Shown one piece after another: positions 17,573 through 28,600 of a stretch of DNA of 64,000 nucleotides (positions within the stretch are counted from its first letter, which is position 1; each line of letters starts with the position of its first letter). The position numbers were made by a program, and so were the translations under genes. The stretch is from assembly GCA_051920445.1 (NCBI GenBank), contig JBPPLN010000001.1:620001-684000 (forward strand), read 5' to 3'. The stretch is from CAG-177 sp003514385 (lineage in GTDB: Bacteria > Bacillota > Clostridia > Oscillospirales > Acutalibacteraceae). The notes under the pieces are model-generated. The model worked only from the letters and a program-made list of their open reading frames with translations. It did not search any database and had not been told where the DNA came from.

Positions 17573-18736
17573 TTACTTTTCTTTATCTTTCAAATTGAAT
17601 ACCATTTCAGCTAATGATACTGCTCTAAGTTTCACTCTATTTGATATTGCTATTATTAACTTTCTAATTGAAAATAGCTCCGATACTCTATTACGAAGAT
17701 ATTCGAGCAATGCGCATAACAAAAACACAAATAGCGCTATTCCCAAAAGAAAAAGAATCAAAAACGGACTCTGAACATAATTACCAGGCCTCAATAGTTT
17801 TTCCCATAAGAAAGCTCTTATCTCTGGTTGTTCATGAATCAAATAAACACCAAAAGTAAGTGATGATAATAGAGTCACCACTTTTTGAGCTAATCTGTTT
17901 GTAATGCTGAGGCCTTCAAAAAAGCGAAACAGACTGGCTGAAGCAATCACCATAGTAATAGAACTATATGATAAAAAAATACTATCCCCCATGGATTCTC
18001 CAACTATCTTGTTTGTAAACAATTCCATGCCTATCTTCCATATGGCAGAAAAGAGACACACTAAAAAATAACATAAAAAATAACGCAGTTGAGTCCTCTT
18101 TGCTGGATACAGCCTAAAATATGCTGCAATCATATATAGAAACGCAAAGAATAATGGATCATAGCTATTTGTTGAAGTAAATTTCTTCCAAAAGAATAAA
18201 TTCTGGAGTACAATGTATATGAAAAAAAATGTAGCAATAAAAAATGCATGCTGACGTTGACTCATTGTATGAATAGCAGCATTTAAAAGCGGAATCAAAA
18301 CATACATTAAAAGATATGTAGTAACAAACCAATATCTTTGCTGTGTAAAGGGGAGACAAACTCTCAGGAGAGACTCTATTTCAAATGGAACAATACCGCT
18401 AATACATACAAAAATATAAAGCGTAACGGACCAAAAAAAAGTCTGCCACCATATAAAAAATACTTTACTAAGCCTAAATTTATATGTACAGAGGAAATAA
18501 CCACTAATCAATACAAAACAATTGACATGAACTGAAAGAAATGCCCGTAGTATGTTTACAATGTAATAGTTTATACTGTTTGGAGATAAAGTATCTAAAA
18601 CGTGGCCATGAACCATTGCGTGTCCTAAAACAATTAAAAACATGCACAACACCCGGAGCGCATCCAGTGAAGTATTTCTCTCATGTATGGAGTTTTCTCT
18701 CACAAACTTTTCGTTTCTTTGAATAACTTTTTGCAT
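17573..18736 (-). CDS. acyltransferase family 3 membrane protein (O-acetylation)
   Basis: A 387-residue protein with about ten hydrophobic segments, beginning with the family-3 signature RNTSLDALRVLCMFLIVLGH followed by AMVHGH. The conserved His and Arg near the first helix are those used by OafA/WecH-type enzymes, which move acetyl or other acyl groups onto extracytoplasmic sugars. Within this locus it most likely O-acetylates the repeat unit or the finished polymer. The gene is clearly AT-rich compared with the flanking capE. It is separated from capE by 86 bases with no terminator visible. Confidence 0.82.
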   Translation of the reverse strand: MQKVIQRNEKFVRENSIHERNTSLDALRVLCMFLIVLGHAMVHGHVLDTLSPNSINYYIVNILRAFLSVHVNCFVLISGYFLCTYKFRLSKVFFIWWQTFFWSVTLYIFVCISGIVPFEIESLLRVCLPFTQQRYWFVTTYLLMYVLIPLLNAAIHTMSQRQHAFFIATFFFIYIVLQNLFFWKKFTSTNSYDPLFFAFLYMIAAYFRLYPAKRTQLRYFLCYFLVCLFSAIWKIGMELFTNKIVGESMGDSIFLSYSSITMVIASASLFRFFEGLSITNRLAQKVVTLLSSLTFGVYLIHEQPEIRAFLWEKLLRPGNYVQSPFLILFLLGIALFVFLLCALLEYLRNRVSELFSIRKLIIAISNRVKLRAVSLAEMVFNLKDKEK

Positions 18737-18811
18737 ATCTTCACCTTGATTTTTTCATATCTTGTAACAAACCTTTTCTACTGTAAAGATTTTACAAATG
18801 CATTAATATTT

Positions 18812-20290
18812 TTATAACTTTAGTGAAGAAATTTGTTTTATGTCTATCATGAAGCGCTTCAGATTGGGCAGCCCCACACACAGTATATATCCTCCACAAG
18901 TGATAATAAAAACACCTAAATAGTACATTTCCATTGTCCGTAGCCAGTATCTAACTGTAGTGAATATGAGCACTCCGCCAATACATTCCACAGTAAATTT
19001 CATGAGAAACTTACAGTCAAATAAATCATGTATTGATGCATGAAGTTCATTCGCACTATAATGTAAAATGAAAGCTCCCAACCCAAGTGATACCAGCAGC
19101 GTTGCTATCGCAGGCCCCACAACGCCAAAAAAATGGTAAAATATAATATTTAAAACAAAATTCACAACCAGGCCAGTAAGCCCGATACGCATCAAAAGCT
19201 TTGTTTTTCCGGAGGCAGTCAAAATTAATGTAATGCTTGCAAAATGGAAAATATCGCTGATAATATAAATGCAGAACACAGGAAGTCCGCTTAAGTATTT
19301 TTCGGAATACAGCAAAATCATAGCCTCTGGAGCTGCCGTCAGCACACTAAGTGCAAATAACGCAGTAGAAATATAGGAAATCTCCAAGTATGACCGATAG
19401 GTCTCTACAGCATCTATATACCGTCTTTCCACTATTTGCCGCGTTATATGCGGAAGTAGTACCGTCATAAATGATATGAGAACAATATCAAACGGTAAAA
19501 CCCTCGCGGCATTAGAATAAATTGCAAGAGTCTCCGTATCTGACATAACCGAAATTATATACTTGTCTATATCGCGGTTAAGAGCATTTACAAGTGTAAA
19601 CACGGCCATCGGTATACTGTATTTCAATATGCCTTTTGATAGCCTAAAATCACAAAAAGCAAGACGCATATGGCAACCGGATTTTTTTAGTGACCATAGA
19701 AAAAACAAAATCTGTATACTGTTAAGTATAATTGACACAAATAGAATAAGCCCAACACTTTTCATGCGCATACCTGCTGTTATAGCACATATCAACTGTG
19801 CTATAGAAATAATCAGATTTCTGACCGCAAGTTGGCGTGCTTTTCCAACTGAAACAAGCAATACTTGTAACAAGGAAATACCATTTTGCAGCAAAGGGGA
19901 AAATGCTGCCAAAAACAAATAGCGTCGCAACTCTGGATTTCCAAAATACTTGCAGATTGGTCCTGCTAATATAACGATTGCGATACCCGCAAGCATCCCT
20001 ATACAGCATTGCATCGTTAATATCGTCGCAACATAGGACTCGCGCTTTTGTGTGTCTTTAGTACCACAATAATAAAAATTGATTGCATCGATAAACCCAA
20101 ATGTTGTGAGAGATGCCGTTGTAGAAACAATAAGCAAAACCTGTGAGTAAGTGCCATATGCAAATGTCGAGAGATATGTAGAGAGCACCCGTGTTGTTAT
20201 GAGACTTAAGCACATCGTCATTAATCTGACCAATGCAAGTAACGTAGCGTCACCCGCTGCGTTGTCATTAATTAGGCAAATTTTCTTCAT
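18812..20290 (-). CDS. wzx: Wzx-type polysaccharide repeat-unit flippase
   Basis: A 492-residue membrane protein with 12-14 hydrophobic segments, of the MOP exporter superfamily (Polysacc_synt). Conserved features are the N-terminal LVRLMTMCLSLITTRVLSTY stretch and the central DKYIISVMSDTETLAIYSNA region. It would flip undecaprenyl-diphosphate-linked repeat units across the membrane for the polymerase encoded two kilobases upstream. Low GC and a lone position between glycosyltransferase and acyltransferase genes are typical of serotype-specific parts of such loci. Confidence 0.85.
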   Translation of the reverse strand: MKKICLINDNAAGDATLLALVRLMTMCLSLITTRVLSTYLSTFAYGTYSQVLLIVSTTASLTTFGFIDAINFYYCGTKDTQKRESYVATILTMQCCIGMLAGIAIVILAGPICKYFGNPELRRYLFLAAFSPLLQNGISLLQVLLVSVGKARQLAVRNLIISIAQLICAITAGMRMKSVGLILFVSIILNSIQILFFLWSLKKSGCHMRLAFCDFRLSKGILKYSIPMAVFTLVNALNRDIDKYIISVMSDTETLAIYSNAARVLPFDIVLISFMTVLLPHITRQIVERRYIDAVETYRSYLEISYISTALFALSVLTAAPEAMILLYSEKYLSGLPVFCIYIISDIFHFASITLILTASGKTKLLMRIGLTGLVVNFVLNIIFYHFFGVVGPAIATLLVSLGLGAFILHYSANELHASIHDLFDCKFLMKFTVECIGGVLIFTTVRYWLRTMEMYYLGVFIITCGGYILCVGLPNLKRFMIDIKQISSLKL

Positions 20291-20318
20291 AACTTATATC
20301 CTCTGTGCTACATACTCT

Positions 20319-21605
20319 TTACATGGAATTAATTTCCTGCTTTACAAGTGCTGCTGTTATTTCATGATTGTGATTTTTAATTCCAAGCTGCCGTGCGTGC
20401 TCAGCGTATTCGGCACGAAACTCCGGATCTAGAACCAGCTTTGTTAAACCTACTTTCAATTCAGAAATATTTGTTACAACAAGAGCCCCTTTTTCCTGCT
20501 TTAAGTATTCCGAGGAAACACTTCCTTCTGGTGCGTAACAAAGCAATGGACGCCCTGAGCATAAATATTGCGCAAGCTTTGTCGAAAACGCGTAATGAAG
20601 CCTAGAAACAATTTCTTCATCAAAGCTCTCGACATGTAGCAGTATATCTGATTTTTCTAAGACATTGTGAATCACCTGAGCAGACACAAAACCATGATAC
20701 CGAATGTTAGTATGCTGTTCGAACTTTGCTATATCTTCATCTGTGGCATTCCCATAGAGATCGATAAAAAGACTGTGGTCGATATCATACAGTACATCAG
20801 CAATTTGAACAAGGGAATCGACACGACCGACACCTAGATTACCAAAATACGAAATCACTGGTGAAGAATGTGAACGATATGGAACGAAATCTAAAGATGC
20901 ACTGTTATACGCAACGATCTGCCGGGAACTCGGCGGATAAACTCTCAAATAGCCATTCATAAGCTGCTCACAGTTAAAAATAGTTAACGATGAGATTTCG
21001 TTGAGGCGTTGATATAGTTTTTCTACCTTATAGTAATATGCACGCTCTAATCCCTTTCGCTTTTTGATATCTATGATCCGATAAGCTTCTCCATTGTAGA
21101 GAACCAGCTTTGCCGAAGTTCGTTTAATCGTACTCAGCACAAGCCGATCCATAAAGATGCTTTCACCGACCATATATATCACCACATCTGGTGCAAACTC
21201 ATCAATCCAATATTCTAACACTTTGTGTCCCCACGGACTGATCTCCCACAATATCTCCCGCAGCCACTTCAGCCCAAAATTATATTTGCGTTTTTTCAGC
21301 CACAATGGAATTCGAGATACAGATTTGCCCACAAGTTTTCTGTCAATTTGTTCAGATACAGTCTGTGAATTATCGGTATTTACATTGAAAATATGCTCTG
21401 TCTTTTTCCCGATAAACGCTTTCAGCATTTGCATATCTGTCACACGGAAATAATTATCTGCCGCGGAATAGTCCGGTTCTTCAACATCGCAATAGAATTC
21501 TGCCTTTTCCTCGCTACGCCATGCTGAAAGCAGATGTTTCATTGTGATTCCGTTTGCATTTTCGTCAGAAAAACCACTATGAGAAAATAATAATACGTTA
21601 CTCAA
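20319..21605 (-). CDS. GT-B glycosyltransferase
   Basis: A 428-residue cytoplasmic or peripheral membrane protein. The C-terminal half has the GT4-like donor-binding arrangement: SYFGNLGVGRVDSL, then SDILLHVESFDEE and the E-x7-E region around FSTKLAQYLCSGRPLLCYAP. Start is set at TTG 21605, nine bases after AGGAAAGG; the GTG three codons upstream sits directly on that site and is unlikely. Donor and acceptor are not predictable. It lies between the acetyltransferase and the flippase in the polysaccharide locus. Confidence 0.75.
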   Translation of the reverse strand: MSNVLLFSHSGFSDENANGITMKHLLSAWRSEEKAEFYCDVEEPDYSAADNYFRVTDMQMLKAFIGKKTEHIFNVNTDNSQTVSEQIDRKLVGKSVSRIPLWLKKRKYNFGLKWLREILWEISPWGHKVLEYWIDEFAPDVVIYMVGESIFMDRLVLSTIKRTSAKLVLYNGEAYRIIDIKKRKGLERAYYYKVEKLYQRLNEISSLTIFNCEQLMNGYLRVYPPSSRQIVAYNSASLDFVPYRSHSSPVISYFGNLGVGRVDSLVQIADVLYDIDHSLFIDLYGNATDEDIAKFEQHTNIRYHGFVSAQVIHNVLEKSDILLHVESFDEEIVSRLHYAFSTKLAQYLCSGRPLLCYAPEGSVSSEYLKQEKGALVVTNISELKVGLTKLVLDPEFRAEYAEHARQLGIKNHNHEITAALVKQEINSM

Positions 21606-21796
21606 TGCCTGCACCCTTTCCTGTACACTTATTCTTATTTTAAAATACGGATTTCAAGAATATCAATGAAAAGAACCGATTGAAACAGCATTGTCTTAAA
21701 GCCCTGTGCTGTGGCAACCAAGGGTAATTTGTTTTCAAAATGATCTCTCCAACATTATGAATTTTCTAACTCCAACATATTAACTTTTCCTGTATT

Positions 21797-22246
21797 TTAC
21801 AACTTTTGCGGGTTTCCACAAACTACAGCATAAGGTGGAACATATTTTGTTACTACTGAGGACGCCCCAATAATTGCTCCGTTCCCAATGGTTACACCCG
21901 GTAATATAGTAACACGACTTCCGATCCAAACATCATCACCGATCCAAACAGCTTTTTCAACCGATTTTCCTTGTTCTTGCATGGGAATATCTGTTCTTGA
22001 AGTCTCATGATTATAGGTGTATATAAAACACTCACGACCCATCATTACATAATCACCAATAACAACCCGCCCATAAAGTCTGCAGCACTCCCCAATTCCC
22101 GAATAATCTCCAATTTCTGTTGTGTGCGAAAAATGAGCAAATCTTTCAATATTAATATGCTTTCCGGCCCTTGTGAGCATTAAATTTGCGGCTAATGCAC
22201 GAATCTGCTTACCGGCCAAATTGATCACAGCATTGGATTTGGGCAT
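21797..22246 (-). CDS. hexapeptide-repeat O-acetyltransferase with frameshifted end
   Basis: A left-handed beta-helix acetyltransferase (149 residues as read). It contains the IGDDVWIGSRVTILPGVTIG hexapeptide repeats and the catalytic-loop YNHE region of the CysE/LacA/NodL group. The predicted product ends GNPQKL. One extra base between 21810 and 21811 would restore GNPAKVVKYRKS and a stop at 21781, the usual ending of this family. So either a one-base deletion trims the last few residues, or this is a base-call error. It probably acetylates a sugar of the repeat unit. The 182-base stretch upstream of the next gene shows nothing else. Confidence 0.78.
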   Translation of the reverse strand: MPKSNAVINLAGKQIRALAANLMLTRAGKHINIERFAHFSHTTEIGDYSGIGECCRLYGRVVIGDYVMMGRECFIYTYNHETSRTDIPMQEQGKSVEKAVWIGDDVWIGSRVTILPGVTIGNGAIIGASSVVTKYVPPYAVVCGNPQKL

Positions 22247-22300
22247 ATGATTCCAATTATATTATAAAGTAAGTATCCTACTATATAAGAAAGTTTCATA

Positions 22301-23602
22301 TTAATTAAGTAACTCCTTCCCTTGTAAGCAGTCATTTTGTTGAATGCCAATGGAGATAATAGCAAGGTAAAGCAAAGTATAAACAGAAACAGAAAACATT
22401 CCCTGCAACGAAAAAAATATCACAATGAATACAATTAATGGTGAATAGTTAAACAGTTTTGATTTTGCGTTACCTGTTGCGTATTTTTTATATATCCTAA
22501 TAATTAAAATTCCAAAATACAACAAGAACAGGATCAAACCGAACAGTCCAAGATAGTATTGAATTTCTAAAAATAAATTGTGCGTTCCTTTCTTTAGAAG
22601 ATGTGCAGACAATCCTTTACCCCAAAGCATTATCCCCGGAGATGACGATATTTCTCGTAAATATTCATCTAATATAACTAAGCGACCTGTTGTCAGCTCA
22701 TTCACAGAAGAAGCGTTGGTAATTCGATAAAGTGTAGTTGCAAATAATGTTTTTGAAAGAAGGAGCGCCAAAAGCACTGTACTGACAGTGAATGTGACAG
22801 CAAGAATATAATGCTTGTCTCGAATAAGATAGAAAAGGCACAGAAGCCAATATAAGCACAAGAGAACTAAGAATGTTTTACTATATGTTAATGCTCCAAA
22901 CAAAAGCATGAAAGTAATACCTAACACGAACAGGCGTTTCGATATATATTTTTTTAAATTAAGCAAAGTAAGTAAAACAATAGACATGATTACGAGCGAC
23001 ATATAGTAATTGGGGTCACGAAAAAGTCCGTGAAAACGTGTAAGATCACTGCCAAAATATGCTGGAACTTCCTTTCCAATAATTTTGACTATTGCAGGAG
23101 AACTTCGAAAAATAAGAGCATAGACAGAAGACACTGATACGCCCAATACAAACAATTCAAGGTTCAAGACAATGGTTTGTTCATCAAGGAATGAGATCAT
23201 AAGATATATGATAAGCAACTGGCTAACACATAGAACGAAATTACTGAACGAAAACTGCATTCGCAACAGCAAATAGCATATCAAAAGCAACAAAAATACT
23301 GATGAATTATCCAAGACCAATTCATTCCGAATAACAAACCATACTATGGCAATTAAACTTAAAATAACAACTAAAGAACGTCCACTTGGAAGAGCAAAAA
23401 TCGCAGCTACACTAACCAAACAACAGTAATCAACACTAAAAATACGTTCATCGTATCTTATCAAACGATATATACATATTAGAAATGCCACATAGTTTAA
23501 CCATGAACCCACAAACGGTGACAAGTAAATGAGCATCATAATAGCACAAATGCTTGGTATCGGATAATGCAATCTATCACAAACTAATTTAATTCGTTTC
23601 AT
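22301..23602 (-). CDS. wzy: Wzy-like O-antigen/capsule polymerase
   Basis: A 433-residue protein with about 11 transmembrane segments, one large periplasmic-side loop (about 300-345) and low GC. It shares the general architecture of O-antigen ligase/polymerase (Wzy_C) proteins, including the loop segment GRLVILDEYLREI and GKGLSAHLLKKGTHNLFLE. The H-N-x-x-L/F-E motif is characteristic of this superfamily. It would polymerise repeat units on the outer face of the membrane. Sequence divergence is normal for this class, so the call rests on topology, motif and locus context. Confidence 0.78.
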   Translation of the reverse strand: MKRIKLVCDRLHYPIPSICAIMMLIYLSPFVGSWLNYVAFLICIYRLIRYDERIFSVDYCCLVSVAAIFALPSGRSLVVILSLIAIVWFVIRNELVLDNSSVFLLLLICYLLLRMQFSFSNFVLCVSQLLIIYLMISFLDEQTIVLNLELFVLGVSVSSVYALIFRSSPAIVKIIGKEVPAYFGSDLTRFHGLFRDPNYYMSLVIMSIVLLTLLNLKKYISKRLFVLGITFMLLFGALTYSKTFLVLLCLYWLLCLFYLIRDKHYILAVTFTVSTVLLALLLSKTLFATTLYRITNASSVNELTTGRLVILDEYLREISSSPGIMLWGKGLSAHLLKKGTHNLFLEIQYYLGLFGLILFLLYFGILIIRIYKKYATGNAKSKLFNYSPLIVFIVIFFSLQGMFSVSVYTLLYLAIISIGIQQNDCLQGKELLN

Positions 23603-23603
23603 T

Positions 23604-24776
23604 TCATTTCCCTATCAGTTCAGCGAACTGGTTTATCGCTTTTTTATTATCAACATCGGCGCTTTGAATTCGTGAACGAACATATTTCAATGTGTCGCGA
23701 TTCAGGAGTATTTCTTTCAAGTATTGGTTAATCGAAATTTGTGAATTTTCACAAACCCAACCGCAACCACGTTCTAAAATCATCTCTCTCGCGGATGTTG
23801 TGGCGGTGCTAAGAATTGGAATGCCTAAACAGTACGCCTCATCTATGATCATAGGTGCTGCTTCATTAAACGATGTAATGAGAAGTAAATCCGCATTACA
23901 CATATATCGATAAGGATTTGATTGTTCACCATACAAATGAACGAAATCTGTTCCATTATATTCGGATGCAACATCAATTAATTTTCTCTTCATCGGACCG
24001 TCTCCAACAATATGGAGTTCCGTCGGAATACCAACTCGATTTACATGGGAAATTGCCTGAATTGCACGTTCTATTCCTTTTTCATGTGCCAATCGGCATA
24101 CCATTACAACATGGAATCTCCCTTCTTCATATGTCACAGGGTTTGTTTTTGACTGACTTAAAATTTGCTCATATCGATGAAAGTTCATTACGGTGACACA
24201 TTTTTGCTCCAGCTCCGGCATGACCCGAAGAAACGCATTGCGGCATCCATCTGAACAAGCCGCGATTTTATCAAAAGCAGGGTACAATGCATTGTTCTTA
24301 GGATGATTAGCTCCACAATTTTCATAATCACAGTGCAGAAAAGAAATTTTTTTCTTGGCATGAACTTTTTGCAGTACGAATTCATTTATACCACCGTAAA
24401 AGGAATGAATATTCCCGTTTTGAAGATAAGAAATCGCCACATCATATTCTTCCGGCAACGATTCCTGACTAAGCGATATCAGGCGCATCACAAACGGACG
24501 ACCGAACAGTTTGCATAAAGTCGCTAGAACGCCACGCGTTAGCCTATCTGATAATCGATTTTCACATTCTGACTGGCTAACCCCCAAAAAACGAAAAAGA
24601 GACGTACAGGTCTTGACCTGAACCGTTGGTGGAAGCTGGTCGATGTACTCGCCAGATTTACTAAACAGATACAGTGTAATATTATATTCTTCTGACACGG
24701 CCCACAGGAGATTGCACAAACTTTTCTGTATGCCGCCTATTTTCATATTATTATTAACAATGATGATTTTCTTCAT
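23604..24776 (-). CDS. GT4-family glycosyltransferase
   Basis: A 390-residue retaining glycosyltransferase of GT-B fold. N-terminal VNNNMKIGGIQKSLCNLLW binds the acceptor side. VVMVCRLAHEKGIERAIQAI marks the start of the donor domain, and the conserved E-x7-E follows SFNEAAPMIIDEAYCLGIP. It overlaps the upstream GT2 gene by 23 bases and is followed one base later by wzy, so the three are translationally linked. It should add an internal sugar of the repeat unit. Confidence 0.85.
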   Translation of the reverse strand: MKKIIIVNNNMKIGGIQKSLCNLLWAVSEEYNITLYLFSKSGEYIDQLPPTVQVKTCTSLFRFLGVSQSECENRLSDRLTRGVLATLCKLFGRPFVMRLISLSQESLPEEYDVAISYLQNGNIHSFYGGINEFVLQKVHAKKKISFLHCDYENCGANHPKNNALYPAFDKIAACSDGCRNAFLRVMPELEQKCVTVMNFHRYEQILSQSKTNPVTYEEGRFHVVMVCRLAHEKGIERAIQAISHVNRVGIPTELHIVGDGPMKRKLIDVASEYNGTDFVHLYGEQSNPYRYMCNADLLLITSFNEAAPMIIDEAYCLGIPILSTATTSAREMILERGCGWVCENSQISINQYLKEILLNRDTLKYVRSRIQSADVDNKKAINQFAELIGK

Positions 24777-25596
24777 ACTTTGATAACCATTCTGAATAGG
24801 AGATCAGATCAGGAAAACTCCTGTACCCGCTCCATAAAAACTTTATTTTTTCCCAAAATCTTAGATCAGATTTCAGATCCTTCCGAGCCATATGTACCAT
24901 ATATGGGACTGCAATGAACCTCAAAGAATGTCTTGCCAAGGCGCCCTTATCGAAAAAGTATTTTTCACCATATCCAGAAAAGCATGTTGACGAATCCTTG
25001 CTTGTGGTCGCAATCACTTCGCTGTAAGAATAAATACGCAAATGTTTTCGAAAGCACTGTACAATAAAATCAGTATCCTCCCCATAAGAATATTGGCACC
25101 CCCCACCAAATAGCTCTGTGAATCGCAGGTTGTGCTTAAGTATAGAACTGCGGCGGACAGCCAATGCACAAGTGCCATAGCGAAGTGCTTTGAAAAAAGA
25201 AAGCCTTCTAGATTTAGGCTTTCGGCATTTATATACATTCCCGTTTTTCATATATTTTGTACCAAATACGATCATGTCGGCATCAGGAAAGCATTGGAAC
25301 CCCGCACTAACCATCTGTGGCATATCGGGTTCATATGTCAAATCGTCATCCGCCAATAACAAGATCTCACTTGATGCCATTACTAACGCCAGATTTCGAT
25401 TTTTTCCGACTCCTCTTGTGGTCGTAGTCAGCATTTTGACAGAATTGGCTCCGACCGTCATTTCCTGATAGGAAAACTCGTCGGACTGATTTGCAAAGAT
25501 AACATCACAATCATGAATGTTCATAGCATAATAATTTGAAAAGTCATTCTGATGCATAGTTGCGCAGAGGACTTCAATATTCTTGCATCCGCCCAT
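24754..25596 (-). CDS. GT2-family glycosyltransferase
   Basis: A 280-residue GT-A enzyme. RGVGKNRNLALVMASSEILLL leads into ADDDLTYEP, whose Asp residues bind the metal and nucleotide sugar. It lacks the usual N-terminal VSVIIPxYN block and instead begins MGGCKNIEVLCATMHQ, as in the subgroup whose acceptor loop reads STTxxGxxxxRN. First gene after the surface-protein terminator; it probably depends on read-through or a weak promoter in the 78-base gap. Confidence 0.78.
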   Translation of the reverse strand: MGGCKNIEVLCATMHQNDFSNYYAMNIHDCDVIFANQSDEFSYQEMTVGANSVKMLTTTTRGVGKNRNLALVMASSEILLLADDDLTYEPDMPQMVSAGFQCFPDADMIVFGTKYMKNGNVYKCRKPKSRRLSFFKALRYGTCALAVRRSSILKHNLRFTELFGGGCQYSYGEDTDFIVQCFRKHLRIYSYSEVIATTSKDSSTCFSGYGEKYFFDKGALARHSLRFIAVPYMVHMARKDLKSDLRFWEKIKFLWSGYRSFPDLISYSEWLSKYEENHHC

Positions 25597-25644
25597 TATT
25601 CACTCACTTTCGCACAGCACAATAAGAACCGCAACCTGGCACGC

Positions 25645-25665
25645 AAAAATACGCACCAGGTGCGT
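25645..25665 (-). terminator. terminator after the large repeat protein
   Basis: ACGCAC-CTG-GTGCGT stem (25651-25665) followed on the minus strand by ATTTTTG, ten bases past the stop. Confidence 0.6.
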
Positions 25666-25674
25666 GTCTATTTC

Positions 25675-28600
25675 TTATTGAATCAACATCTTGCCATCAT
25701 CGGTAAACTGATACCAGCCAGCTTTCACTGGCAGTTCATTTGTTGCTGTGATCCAATATCTTCTTCCATGAACTACCTCACCGGAGGAAGTCTTAACATA
25801 GTAATAATCATCACCGATTTTAATCAATCCGGCACCAGTTAAAACTCCGTCAACATAATAATAAAGGCTTCCGTTTTCCTCAACAATACCATTTTTCACT
25901 TCCGGCGTCGGCTGATCCGGATCAACTGTAGGAGGATCAGTCATTCTGCCATGTTTATCAAAATTATATATTCCTGCATGAAGCAATCCATTTGTTGCTG
26001 TAATCCAATATCTTCTTCCATGAACTACCTCACCGGAGGAAGTTTTAACATAGTAATAATCATCACCGATTTTAATCAATCCGGCGCCAGTTAAAACTCC
26101 GTCAACATAATAATAAAGGCTTCCATTTTCCTCAACAATACCATTTTTCTTTTCTGGTTCTACAGAGAATACGATTTTACCTTCATTATCAAATGTGTAG
26201 TTACCCTCAGTCAACAGTCCGTTTGTTTTAGTAACCCAATAAGTCTGATTACGTACAAATGCTCCGGTCGATGTCCTGGCATAGTAGTATGAGCCGTTGA
26301 TTTCCATCAAACCATTTGCAATGATAACTCCATCCACACAATAATAGTAACTGGTTGTAGCCTCATCATAATAGATTCCGTTGGGGCATCCAACAAAATG
26401 TTCAATTACACCGCTTTTATCAAAGCGATAGTTATTGCCTTCAGGCAATCCATATCCATTATTTTTTTCAACAGTATACTCTTTTGTGTCAGCATTCGCT
26501 TTACAAGCCTTACCATCCTTGCCAAAGTAATAGTAATTAATCTCGCCATTTTCTTTGACAACGCGCTTCAAGCCGGCTTCTTCTTCGATGATACCGCTGT
26601 TGAGCCAATAGGTATCATTTCCGACGCTGTAAACACCGGTAACGTTGCTCTGGAATACGCCGTTTGCGTCGAAGACGCAGCGGGCTGCTTCCGTTGCTTC
26701 ATTGGGGATCAGCGTCGCGATTCCGGTAGCCGCATATCCGGTCTCGGGATCGAGATAGTAGGTCTGACCGTCGATTTTGGTCCAACCGGTCTTCTGCAGC
26801 TCGCCGTTCTTGTAGTACTGCTTGCCGTTATCATCCGTAAACCAACCGTCGGCGTGCTTCCAGCTTGCCTTGAGACTCAAATCGGAGAAGGCCAAGAGCG
26901 ATTCTTCATCCCATTTTTCATCATAAAGTTCATAGGACTCCCAAACACTGTAACCCACGGTGCCGGTAATAAGCCAACCGTCGAAGACATAACCATCGCG
27001 GGTAAAAACACATTCGGGAAGCATATAAGACTCATCAGAGGAGCCATTGGCGATTTTTACGGTGCCCATTGTACCGTCACCACCGTTGGCGTCGAAGGTA
27101 ACGGTCAGTTTTTTAAACTTTGTAAACTCTGCCTTAAAATCAATGTCCGCATGAGGGTAAAATCCCCAACCATCGATTTTATTAGTTTCATCATAAGGAG
27201 TCCAACGATTTGCAAATTTGTAGGTGTAATTCTCGTCCTCGGGTTTTGGTGGTATTGGATGCTCAAAATCATCATAATAAGCATATTCCTCGCAGGTGTA
27301 GTCGCCTTCCTTCAGAACTTGACCGTCCCAGTTGAGCCAGCGGACATGATACTTGTGCAGCTTCCACTGGGCGTAGAGGGTGACATTTTCGTTGGTGGTG
27401 ATGTTTGCCTTGTCGGCATAGGCCGTGCCGGTGCCGTCCTTCGCCGTGTTCCAACCGTCAAAGTCATAGTCAGCTCGGGTGAAAGTATTGGCAGGCAGTG
27501 CGGCAGACACGCCGGGATTCACAGTCTGGGCGCCCATATTTCCCTCGCCGCCGTTGGCGTCAAAGGTTATAACCGGTTTCTGCGTCCACTGCGCATAGAG
27601 CGTGGTATCAACATCGAATTTCACTGTTGCCCCGTCGGCATATCCCGTACCTTTACCGTCAGCCTTGGTATTCCAGCCGGTAAATGTATAACCCTCACGA
27701 GTGAATGTGTTGGAGCTGAGCTGCTTATCATAACCGGGGTTCGCCATTAAAGCTGCCATCTCGCCCGTGCCGCCATTAGCGTTAAAGGTAATTGTGATGT
27801 TATTCTTTTTCAAAGCCCATATGCCATCATACACCAAGTATGTATCGCCGGCTTGTGAACCCTTGGTTTCGGTATAAGTGCCATTAGTGTTGTAAAGCCT
27901 TGCGGGAGTAATCGGAATCTCGTGGGCTGTCACGCCGGACTTTTGCGTATACTGATATGTTTTTGTTTCCGTGCCGAGTGCACCCTGCTGGACATATTGA
28001 CCGGTTCCATCGGAGGAGCAGATGTCCGCACCGCTTGCGGTAGTATAAATGCCGCCGATTGCGATCAGCTTTCCGTTGACATCCACCTTTGCATCGGCAA
28101 GCGGTGCGCGGGCTCCTGCTGGCCTGCCGGGTGCGTAAACCACCGGAATATATTGTGCATCTCCGGAGCCACAGTAGCCGCCCCACTCGTCCGCATCATA
28201 GATATAGATGCTCTTTCCTTCGGACACCTTTAATTCGGCGCCCTTTGCAATTGACGCCTGTACGCCGGGAAGCAGAGCCGCCGTCTGATTGACAGTCAGT
28301 TTGCTGCCGGAGGTCAGGTTTATGGTCATATTATTTGTAAGCGGTAAAACATAGCTGCTGGAGCTGACGCTCATGCCCGCCAGTTTCAGGTTCAAGCTGT
28401 TGACCTCGGCCGTGCCGTCGACCATATAGATAACTCTGTCCGTGTTGCCGTCATATGCCTTGGTAAGGATTCCGGTCTTTACCTTGAACATGCCATCGTC
28501 GGCAATAAACGGGATTGATGTGGTATAGATTTTGCTCATGGCATATACCGCAGTATAAACCGTCTCACTTGCACCGACATGAAGCGTCAGCGGCACCTCC

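Noticed and set aside
26398..27750. 450-codon open frame on the plus strand
   Set aside because: Antisense of the B-repeat region of the surface protein; repeats produce long open antisense frames.
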